DNA from: Lytechinus pictus
Lineage: Eukaryota > Echinodermata > Echinoidea > Temnopleuroida > Toxopneustidae
Direction: 5' to 3'
DNA length: 64,000 nt
Assembly: GCF_037042905.1 (NCBI RefSeq)
Contig: NC_087249.1
Span: forward strand, 33,506,401 to 33,570,400
In this document: positions 32,573 to 42,594 of the stretch, piece by piece
Layout of the letters: every line of letters begins with the position of its first letter
How positions within the stretch are numbered: position 1 is the stretch's first letter
The notes under the pieces: model-generated
What the model saw: the letters and a program-made list of their open reading frames with translations, nothing else
Told to the model about the DNA's origin: nothing
The model's database searches: none
Position numbers and translations under genes: made by a program

Positions 32573-33720
32573 AATAGTGCATCGGCTATAACAAACAGAA
32601 AAACGCGGACCACTATGGTAGCTTTGCCATAATGGCAGCAACAAGAAAGGATTCCATGGGAGTTACCATAATGGCCAAGTGATCATGGTTGCATGTCTTT
32701 ATGAAACGCCGCGGCGCGCCGTCCCTGATGCATTGAGAATGTTGCCATCAACACAACAAAAATTAGACATAACTTGAGAATCATAAGATGTAATGATGGG
32801 CGTGTTTATAATACCTTTTTTTTTTTTTTTTGGCATGCGTTTGATTTTCAAAGTTGCATTTAGAAGCAAAATTGTACAGATAAGTAAGAAACCCTTTAGC
32901 GATACTGTATACATTTTTTGATACCTTTTGCATTTGGTTTATAGGATCTGTCGCATAATTCATTTAACTGGGTGATTTTTTTGTCTCTCATAATGCACTA
33001 TAAACAAATTAGAAAAAGGAGAACATTAAAGAGTAATTTCACTCAAAACGTTCAAAGTTGAGATAAATTCATTTAGTCACGGATGAGAGCTCTTATAGCA
33101 TGAAATATTAAGACTTTTGTCTTGGTAAAATCCATTCATGTGCTCTAAATAGAAAGGGAGGATATCCCGGGGGGGGGTAATATTCAAGAAATATTGCAAC
33201 TGTCAAATAATTATACATACCTAAACCTGATCGGTAACAATCATATAAGTGATATACAACACCAACTCTGTGATATCTTAGACAAGCATTTTCCTCGGGA
33301 AACATTTTTAATGAAAACGAACATTCCTCCTTGAATATAATTATAACTGAAATATTTCTATAGATGTTATCAGATTAACTGTAAAAATATTCTCGCGTAA
33401 TATGTATCATCATATGGCTAATTCGTCTTTGTTTATTTTTTTCACAAAAAACGAGTTACTGTAGAAGAAGAAGATAATGACCATTTTGTTTTACCACTTG
33501 ATTTATGACATGATGTAAATACTTAATACTTTATTTCTTTCCTTTTTGCGGATGTTCAATTGGTAAACTGTTGCTGTACTGATATACCACCATGATATAT
33601 CATTAGACAGTATATACCTGTTTCATGTAATATTGTGCATGTTGCCCAGTAGTGGTAGGGAATGACGTAAACCGGCATTGACATTTTTACTAACAAAAGA
33701 ATAGTTGGAATCTAGTTTGA
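32573..33720 (+). other. 3' flank of the TMEM179B-like gene
   Basis: Presumed 3'UTR and spacer. It contains a poly-T run (32818-32831) and a short G tract, and no coding region was recognised. No AATAAA follows the stop closely, so the transcript end is unknown. Confidence 0.4.
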
Positions 33721-34110
33721 ATGCATTCAAGATTCAAGATTCAAGAAGTTTATTTCATTTCCATGACAAATATAAATCAAATACAGATACAAATCAAAGT
33801 ACGAGTACAAAATCAATTTTACCTTAGCATAATTATATAACAAAAGCTTGTATAAACAGTAAAAAAACGTGTATGGAAATGAGGGATCCACTAAAAAGCA
33901 TTGCTTGTAGAGCGTGGATCCCCTATAGCGAGTTGAATAAATAATTTATATTAAGCAATTGAGAAAAGGCACAGTAATGAATATTAACTACATGTGGAAA
34001 TTCATTCGATTGTACAAATATACAATATTATAAAATGGGAAAGTAAAATGTGATAAATATAATAGGAATTCTTGTTTCAGTTCTTGTTTTCGTTCAATTT
34101 AATATTTTTT
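33720..34110 (-). mobile_element. LINE 3'-end fragment
   Basis: Read on the minus strand this ends GGAAATGAAATAAACTTCTT followed by GAATCTTGAATCTTG repeats, the tail style of CR1-like elements. The inner GGGATCCACGCTC / GAGGGATCCACT pair can form a hairpin. No RT codons remain. Confidence 0.55.
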
Positions 34111-34677
34111 CTCATTTCCAACAAGATACACAAAGTCAACATAAGTATCATGATCACAGAAGACATTTAAAGATTGATACATGCAATTAAAAAAAGAGGA
34201 TTTTCAACAAAATATGTAAACACTGTAGAATGTACAGTATTGCAATGTGAACGAAGGTGAATTATAATTATGCTTACAGCTGGGAATGTTCCTGTGTCAA
34301 GCAAGCCAAGTCAAAATACAATATTTATTCTAAATGTATATTTTTAGGCTTCGTCAGGCATCAGCTCCCTATCACGCTCTCATTCTCATTTACCTTGCAA
34401 CGCACCACGGCAGCTCTGTTCACTTATTATGATACCCTCGCAAATTGTTACAATAACATATTACGCATTTCACAATAAACCTTTGAGTGGCGGTGAGGGC
34501 TCTTCCCTTTCATAGATAGGGAATGCTGTTTTATTTTCTTTATACATAATAGTATAAATACAGACTTTTCAAATTACTTGAATTAACCCACATGAATTTT
34601 CTCAAGACTACTATTATAATAAGTGAAGGTGGCGTTTACCCCCGCCACGTCGCATTGCCTTTACTATGACTACCCCC

Positions 34678-35307
34678 GGGGGGTCACTCTCCACATGGAC
34701 TGCTACCCACCCGTGTCCGACAACCTCAGAAATGCACCCTAATTGGCGTAACTACATTAACTAAATTTGCAACCCTAAACGGCGTAACCCATGAGAAAAG
34801 CCACCCTAAGTGGCGTGAACAGGGAAATCCCATAATTTGATACCCTAAGTGGCGTAAACATAAAAATCGATTAATGTTGTGGGCGTGTGGGTAACGCTTG
34901 CTGCCTAGGATAGAGCCAGGTGTAAGAGACTAGCTATACGGTCCATGCATGCTCTCATAAGTGCTGCGCTGCATGGCCGCGCCGGCGTGTGGGAGGACTA
35001 TTTTGTATCCCTTAGAATCGCCTTTCATGGTGTTTATGACTAGTTACGTCTGCTCCCGGGTCTCCTCAATTTTTGCCCATATTTGCACCCCTAAATGGCG
35101 TAATTTTCATAACCAAATTAGCAACCCTAAACGGCGTGAAGAGAGAAAGAAAAGGCTACCCTTATCGGCGATTTACGAGCGAATGGTGCTGAAATGCAAC
35201 CCTTTTTGCCAAAGACGTCGACGCCGCCCGAGTGCCTGAAACGGGACCCTTTTCGACGCTTTTTCTGGACGCGGGTGCGTAGCAGGTCATGTGGAGAGTG
35301 ACCCCCC
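34678..35307. mobile_element. TIR element with internal ACCCTAAxxGGCGTAA repeats
   Basis: The termini GGGGGGTCACTCTCCACATG (34678) and CATGTGGAGAGTGACCCCCC (ends 35307) are exact inverses. Inside are about eight same-orientation units of ACCCTAA(A/G)(C/T)GGCGT(A/G)A at irregular 25-50-bp spacing. Confidence 0.85.
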
Positions 35308-35559
35308 CCCCTCCGGTTTACTACCTGGAACGGCAATGCCGACACCGCCATCCTGCCTGGTGCGTTGACATACTTAAGAAATTCTGTAGTTAATTACTTA
35401 ATATATGGACCGCATTTATTGACCCTTGCCTTTGTGAAAAGACTAATTAGTCTGCCCAAAGAGAAGAAACCGTGGCATTGAAAACAAGAACAAGATACCG
35501 GGTAGCTCAAGCACTAAACAACATATGCATGTGCCTTTAATGCCAACATCATTAATATC

Positions 35560-36130
35560 TAAACCTATTGAAATTGAAAAAATGTCAGATTTATGGCTGC
35601 CAACATGTAGCATTTATGTAAAGTTTTAAGAACTTATCCAAACTTATCGAATTGAAACAGCGCCATACTTACATGTATGGCTTCCAACAAGCAACATGTA
35701 TGTACTTTTAAACAAAATATCCAAACTTATGGAATTGAAACAGTGCCAGACGTATGGCTTCACACATGTAACCTGTATGTTATATAACTCCAGGTATTAT
35801 TATTATTTTTCTTTGTGTGTGTGTGTAAACGTATAAGCAAAATATCAAAACTTATGGAATTGAAACATGCAGTGCCAGACTTATGGCTTCACACATGTAA
35901 CCTGTATGTTATATAAATCCAGGTATTATTATTATTTTTTTTTTTGTGGAAACGTATAAACAAAATATCCAAACTTATGGAATTGAAACAGTGCCAGACT
36001 TATGGCTTCACACATGTAACCTGTATGTTATATAAATCCAGGTATTATCATTATTATTATTCTTAACTTATCTAACTGAAACAGTGCCAGACTTATGGCT
36101 TCTAACATCTAAGATGTGTGTACACTTTTA
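35560..36130. repeat. ~80-125-bp tandem repeat, about six units
   Basis: Units begin AAACTTATGGAATTGAAACA at about 35562, 35639, 35723, 35847, 35971 and 36065 and continue GTGCCAGACTTATGGCTTC, ACATGTAACCTGTATG. ATTATT or GTGTGT tracts at the junctions account for the length changes. Confidence 0.85.
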
Positions 36131-36180
36131 AAATCTTTAACCCAACAATGAACGGTATTATTACAACTTAAACTTGAAAG

Positions 36181-36440
36181 TGGCCATACAATACAAGCTA
36201 CCCCTTTCCCCTGGCCTATGAAGCTTGTTCAGGGAACAGGAAAAACAACATGTTGGGACTCCCGCCACTAATGTTGGTTTTCCACGTCCGTGGGGACATA
36301 ACTCTGGCCATACAATACAAACTACCCCTTCTCCTTCTCCAAGGCCTATGAAACTTGTTCAGGGAACAGGAAAAACAACATGTTGGGACTCCCGCCCGGG
36401 ACTCCCGCCACTTGGTTTTCCAAGTATTTGGTGCGTCCGT
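36181..36440. repeat. Direct duplication of ~125 bp
   Basis: GGCCATACAATACAA..CTACCCC through GGAACAGGAAAAACAACATG and TTGGGACTCCCGCC occurs at 36181 and 36307 nearly identically. The second copy repeats GGGACTCCCGCC once more. Confidence 0.85.
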
Positions 36441-36829
36441 GGGGACGTAACTCTGGCCCGATTAATACAGCAAGCAGGGTGCTACATAACTTTTTTAAGC
36501 ACTTGCCCAGTCGGGCAAGTAGATTTTCAAAAAGTTGGAAAATACTTGCCAGAATATAGATTTCATTTGCCCGAAAAAATCCTTCAAAACAAAGTTTTAT
36601 TGCTTCAAAACAAGTTATAGCCTTATGGTTTTACATACCATACCATTGACGGCTTTAAAAAGACATATTTCAACATAACTACTGATGTACCTTGTAGTTG
36701 TATTTCTTTTTTTTTTAATGATTGTTATCTTGAACATCATGACAAAATATATGGTCAATATGCTCTTTAATTAATTTCCTAATCTCATATATTTTCCATA
36801 TATTTTGGAGGGGACTAGGACACACAATA

Positions 36830-37620
36830 AAAAAAAGGGAAATCACATAAAATAACCAAAGAAAAAAAAGAAATTGAGAGGGGGAGACAATGAAAGAAAA
36901 AAAATAAGAAGAAAGACAGAAAGGACGAAGAAATAAAGGCTGAAGAAAGAAAAAAAAAGAAAGAGAATGGCTGCGGGGAAGAGAAAGATGGAAAGAAAGA
37001 AAGGAACAAATAAAAAAAGAAAAAGAAAGAAAAAGGTAAAAAGAAAGAAAGGAAGAAAGAAAAGGTAAAGGATTGATGGAAGGAAGGAAAAGGGAAAGAA
37101 AGAAAACGAGAGAAAGGAAAGAAGGAAGAAAGAAAAGGTATAAGGATAGATGGAAGGAAGGAAAAGAAAGAAAGATAGAAAGAAATGAAGGAAGGCAGAA
37201 AGAAAAAATAAGGAAGAAAAGAAAGGATGGATGGAAAAAAAGAAAGATCAAAAGAACAAAAGACAAAAATAAGAAAATCAGAAAGAAAGAAAGAAGGAAA
37301 GAAAAAAGAAATAAAGAAAAAAATAGAGAAAAAAAAACTGAGGGGAAGAGAAAGGAAAGAAAGGAACGAATAAAAAAGAAAAAGAAAGAAAAAAGGTTAA
37401 AAAAAAGAAAGGAAGAAAGAAAGAAAAGAGAAAAAGAAAAGGTAAAGGATTGATGGAAGGAAGGAAAAGAGAAAGAAAAGGTATAAGGACAGATAGAAGG
37501 AAGGAAAAAAGAAAGAAAAGAAAGATAGAACGAAAGACAGAAAGAAATGAAGGAAGGAATGAAGGAAGGCAGAAAGAAAAAATAAGGAAGAAAAGAAAGG
37601 ATGGATGGAAGGCCAAGGTG
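36830..37620. repeat. ~790-bp polypurine tract (GAAA/GGAA)
   Basis: The plus strand is almost all A and G (GAAAGAAAGAAAGGAAG types), with two long similar segments containing GGATTGATGGAAGGAAGG. Lys/Arg/Glu-rich and Phe/Ser/Leu-rich open frames across it are composition artefacts. Confidence 0.95.
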
Positions 37621-37900
37621 AAGGCAGCAGCAAAAAGCAATCTGTCATATTCACAATTTTTATTTTTGTAAGTACTGTGAAATTGCAGTAGTAAACACCT
37701 ATTCTGTATTGTTAACAATTTTGTTCTCGTTTTTTTTCGACTCTGATCGCTTGTTATAGAGTCATTCCATTAAATTTTATATATAACAACCATAAATGCT
37801 TAATATACAGCCTGCCTGCATTGTTATGTCCGACAAGCTTTCAGCAAGTTGACTTCGTCCATTGTTTTAAAGGAGTGCAAAAGTTTTAATAAATAACTGA

Positions 37901-38081
37901 CCAGGTAGGTGTTTCATAAAGCTGTTCGTAAGTTAAGAGTGACTTTAAGAACGACTGGTGATTCTTTCTTGTCGTAAATGGTATATTCATTGGCACTTTG
38001 GTTAAGCACGTTAGAAAGGATCACAAGTCGTTCTTAAAGTCGCTCGTAACTTACGAACAGCTTTATGAAACGGCGCCCTGG
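37901..38081. mobile_element. Palindromic MITE, GTTTCATAAAGCTGTTCGTA
   Basis: GTTTCATAAAGCTGTTCGTAAG at the left pairs with CTTACGAACAGCTTTATGAAAC at the right, and the pairing runs inward through GACTTTAAGAACGACT. The outer CCAGG/CCTGG may belong to the ends. About 180 bp. Confidence 0.85.
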
Positions 38082-38613
38082 TTAGAGAAATGTGGAAGAA
38101 CGTTTTTGTGGAAGAGAGTGAGAGAGGCTGGGGAGATAGAGAGAATATTATATTTCTTGTAATCCAGTTATGTACATTACTTGTTGCTATGTCTGGCAAC
38201 ACACAGACAAATTTGAAGGTTGTCAGGAACAGGCTTTTTTATACATATAAAGTCTGTAAAAGTTATAAGAAGTTTTATGGATTTGTTAGTTCGAATACTA
38301 GTACATGAGTCAATGCAACGTTTGTATCTCTGACAAACAATAAACTAAACTGTATTTTGGGGGACCAGATTCATTTGCCTGTCCAATATTGTGTTCATCT
38401 AAGGACAAAATGAACTATAGTGAAAGAAATTTAAATGAATTATAGCTATAAATATGATATAGAAATAGTATTTTCATATTTATGAAAAGTGTCAATATTA
38501 ATTGAAGCCTATTTTGAACAAAATGATAATTTTCAAATTCATATCTTTCAATCATCCGAAATGCCCCTAAATAAAATTGAAATGAAAGAAGAACAAGATG
38601 AATGCCTCTGGCC

Positions 38614-39711
38614 GTCTCACCTGCATCACGCGATTCAATATAGCAGCAGTGCTGATTTTGAAAACTACTATAACTCGCACAAGATGTTCAGTGATACTTG
38701 GTTACTCTTATTTCTACGTTTTATGAACTAGACCCATACACTTATAGAGATATGATGGTAATTCAACAAATACCCCCAACGTGGCCAAAGTTCATTGACC
38801 TTACATGACCTTTGACCTTGATCATGTGACCTGAAACTCGTACAGGATGTTCAGTGATACTTGATTACTCTTATGTCCAAGTTTCAAGAGAAAGATCCAT
38901 CAACTTTCCAAGTTATGATGGTAATTCAACAGATACCCCCATTAAGCCAAAGTTCATTGACCTTTGACCTTGGTCATGTGACCTAAAATGCGCAAAGGAT
39001 GTTCAGTGATACTTGATTACTCTTATGTCCAAGTTTTATGAACTAGACCAACACACTTTCAAAGTTATGGCGGTAATTCAACAAATACCCCAATTTGACC
39101 AAAGTTCATTGACCCTAAATGACCTTTGACCTTGATCATGTGACCTGAAACTTGCACAGGATGTTCAGTAATACTTGATTACTATTATGTCTAAGTTTCA
39201 TGAATCAGATCCATAAACTTTTAAAGTTATGATGGTAAATCTACAGATACCCCCAATTCGGCCAAAGTTCATTGACCCTAAATGACCATTGACCTTGGTC
39301 ATGTGACGTGAAACTCATGCAGGATGTTCAGTGATACTTGATTAACCTTATGTATAAGTTTCATGAACTAGGTCCATATATTTTCTAAGTTATGATGACA
39401 TTTCAAAAACTTAACCTTAGGTTAAGATTTTGATGTTGATTCCCCCAACATGGTCTAAGTTCATTGACCCTAAATGACCATTGACCTTGGTCATGTGACG
39501 TGAAACTCATGCAGGATGTTCAGTAATACTTGATTAACCTTATGGCCAAGTTTCATGAACTAGGTCCATATACATATTAAGTTATGCTGTCATTTCAAAA
39601 ACTTAACCTCAGGTTAAGATTTGGTGTTGACGCCGCCGCCGCCGCCGTCGCCGTCGCCGCCGCCGTCGGAAAAGCGGCGCCTATAGTCTCACTCTGCTAT
39701 GCAGGTGAGAC
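38614..39711. mobile_element. TIR-bounded element carrying a ~160-bp satellite
   Basis: GTCTCACCTGCAT (38614-38626) and its exact inverse ATGCAGGTGAGAC (39699-39711) enclose five satellite units, a GCC/GTC microsatellite (39630-39670) and GGAAAAGCGGCGCCTATAGT. From memory, this right-end sequence is seen next to similar satellites in other marine invertebrates; that cannot be checked here. Confidence 0.65.
38690..39625. repeat. ~160-bp satellite, five units with DR1-like motif
   Basis: Each unit has GGATGTTCAGTGATACTTGA, ACTCTTATGTCCAAGTTTCA, a GTTATGATGGTAATTCAACA part, CCAAAGTTCATTGACC, and TGACCTTTGACCTTG followed by CATGTGACCTGAAACT. The TGACC(T/A)TTGACCT cores start at 38806, 38958, 39120, 39283 and 39475, so spacing is 152-192 bp; the last unit has about 30 extra bases. 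Confidence 0.93.
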
Positions 39712-39998
39712 AAAAATGGAAAAAATGTATATACATAATTATACAAAAAATACATAATAGCAAATGCAATGCATTATGTCCTCCATTTTCTTTCTCTCAT
39801 TTTACTTGACACCATCTCTCTATCCAATATAGAATACTGCCCCCCCCCCCCCCTGTTCCATCCATCCATCCATCATCACATCAATAATATGCACATCAAC
39901 ATTAACACGAACAATGAAACACAATCAACCATAAAGTCATTGTTCTTTTCCATATTTTCCAGCTGAGACAAAAAGTCCCTGCTGCTTAGAGCTTTCCT

Positions 39999-40004
39999 TT
40001 TATT
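39999..40004 (-). terminator. Candidate UBE2K poly(A) signal AATAAA
   Basis: AATAAA read on the minus strand, placed at the end of the low-repeat stretch downstream of the UBE2K stop. Other hexamers occur nearer the stop, so this is one candidate for the distal site. Confidence 0.35.
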
Positions 40005-41016
40005 ACATAATCAACAGTGCAATTTGTACACAGTATTTGGTAACAGTATCTTCTTTGACAAAACAAAAACACACGACACTGTACAAACCATGGGGATGAA
40101 AGGAGTTAATATAACCCTTAAATAATTAAAATCATATCTAAAAAAGTAAAACTATAACAGGTAACATCACCAAAGTGGGGATTACAGCATGAACAAACTT
40201 GCTTTCAATTCTGGTGGTTATTGAATTTCAGATACAATTTATGGTGGTGTCGGCCCTAATCATCAGTGATAAACAATAGACCTTTTATAATTATACACAT
40301 CAACATCTTATAAAGTTCCATTTTTCAACACATGATATCATCTTCTTGAATTAAAATAACAGGCTAAAACAACACTCAAGATGCCTGCAACCTGAACGGA
40401 TATTATCGGCATCATATTTGTGCAAATCAACGTCACAACAGACATAAAACAAAAACAAACTGCCGGCTCCTTGATAAGGTTAAGCCATGGAAACATATAT
40501 CGTCTATATTCCATCTGCAGTATCATTTCAATAATATCTAATGCACACAGAAGGTGTTGCTTCTGTTAAAAATGAAATCAAGCAAATTTACCTAATTAAA
40601 AAAAAAAGATCGCTAAAGAGAGTAATAGAAGATGTTTGGGGTTTTGATTAGCAATCCAGAATTTACATTTCTGGGGCACTGTAATACATGTATTTAGCAT
40701 TCTTAAAGTGGTATCAGTTTCCTGAAAGTGCTACATTGATTTGTCGCCATTTTCATGAACCATCCCAAAAGGGATTTCAGCAAACGCATTTTTAGATAAA
40801 CATATTTAAAGGCTATAATGGTGGATTTTAAAAATGTGATAAATTTTATTTTGAAACCATAACACAATCAGGTATCAGGTGAGACCATGGAAATGTGTTA
40901 GATTAAAAGAATGCAATATCTTATTTGAATTATATTTTTAATGTGACTTTTCATCGATTCGGCCTCGAGAGACATTTCAAGAAAACAGTGATTATTGTGA
41001 GGTATAAACTGAGACA

Positions 41017-41480
41017 AGTCACCCAATTTACCAAAGTTTAATTTGGGTATTTGGTGTAAATCCAGCCATGACATATGAACTACTGGCACATCAACACCAA
41101 TCATTAAATTCTAGAAAGTGTCTCAGGTGTTTGGGGTTAAACCAGTGACAGCATATAAACTACTGAACAGTAAACCAATTCTACAAGTGTTTCATAGTTG
41201 GTGTTAAACCAGTTACAGCTACAGCATATGATCTACAGAATGTTCAACACCAGTAACCCAATTCTACAAAGTGTTCCATAGTTGGTGTTAAACCAGTTAC
41301 AGCTACAGCATATGATCTACTGAATGTTCAACACCAGTAACCCAATTCTACAAAGTGTTTCATTTCGGAGTTCGGTATCAAACCAGTTACAGCATATATT
41401 AACTACTGAATGTTCAACAGCAGTCACCTAATTCAATAAAGTGTTTCATCTGGGTGTAAACCCGTCACAGCATAATTCAA
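41017..41480. repeat. ~85-bp tandem repeat in UBE2K 3'UTR
   Basis: About six units of ATTCTACAAAGTGTTTCAT, GGTGTTAAACCAGTTACAGC, ATATGATCTACTGAATG, TTCAACACCAGTAACCC. The central two (41176-41345) are nearly identical; the outer ones diverge. Confidence 0.85.
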
Positions 41481-42179
41481 TAATATGCTGAAAATAAAAC
41501 TGAGATGGTAAATTAAAGATTACAAATCCAGCTTATAATGACTGGAAATTTATAGTATGTGAATTTAATGATAAACAAATTTATGCATGATAAACATAGA
41601 ATATTTTATGAGGAATACACATGCAGTGTATTAACATGAAGTTCATATACTACAGGTAGTGTTTCATGTTTGTATACATGTATACATGTATACAACAGTA
41701 CATATGATCATGTTTGTAAATAATAATGAAGCTAAAATGATAAATACTGGATTAAATAATGAAAGATTGAAAATAAATCAACACTATTGTAGTTCACCTT
41801 GTTTCATATGTAATACAAGATTACTCAGTATAGGTTCTATTTCTAGTAATAATCAATTGATATAGGTAGGCAAAAGTGCATACCATTATTCATAACCAAT
41901 TTGGAAAACTTTCAATGAATTTACGTATAGTCACTATACATCAAATATACTTGAGTTTCTACCATGTGATCACAATGGGAAATGGAAGAGTGTGTGTACA
42001 GTATATACCAGAGAACAATCATAATACCAGTAACGATGGTTCAACCCTCAAAGAGTTCTGTCTGCTCAAAATGTTCCGGCATCACTGCAAAACAACTTGT
42101 GGAAAATAGATACAGCACAACAAATTGCCTTTCATTCTTCAGTTTCACACTAAAGTTTCTTATTTTGGATAAACATTAT

Positions 42180-42594
42180 GGCCCGAATTCACAAAGGTAG
42201 TTTTGAAAACCATCGGTTGAACCCATGGTTTATGCAATTTCCTGTATAAATTATGCTTGAATACCGCGTATATTAAAAAAAAGCCAATGCTCATGTGTGC
42301 TTTTGTCACAGTGCACCAAATTGACGCCTGTTGCCATGGTTAAGTACGCTATTTTATAAATGAGTCCACTGTTTGAAGAGTGGACTCCTTAATTCAAAAC
42401 AATGGGACTCCTGAATAAAATAGCGTACTTGACCATGACAACAGGCATCAATTTGGCGCACTGTGACAAAAGCGTACATCATCATTGGACATTTTTTAAT
42501 ATATGCAGTAAATAGGCATAATTTATACAGGAAATTTACATAAATCATGGGTTCAACCGATGGGTCTTCAAAACCACCTTTGTGAATATGGGCC
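42180..42594. mobile_element. 415-bp palindromic MITE
   Basis: GGCCCGAATTCACAAAGGT at the left mirrors ACCTTTGTGAATATGGGCC at the right. Pairing continues through ATCGGTTGAACCCATG, ATTTCCTGTATAAATTATGC and TTTTGTCACAGTGC to a small centre near 42375. It lies in the inferred UBE2K 3'UTR. Confidence 0.9.

Noticed and set aside
36715..37718. Long Phe/Ser/Leu-rich frame of 183 codons and Lys/Arg-rich frames opposite
   Set aside because: Composition of the polypurine tract; no real protein features.
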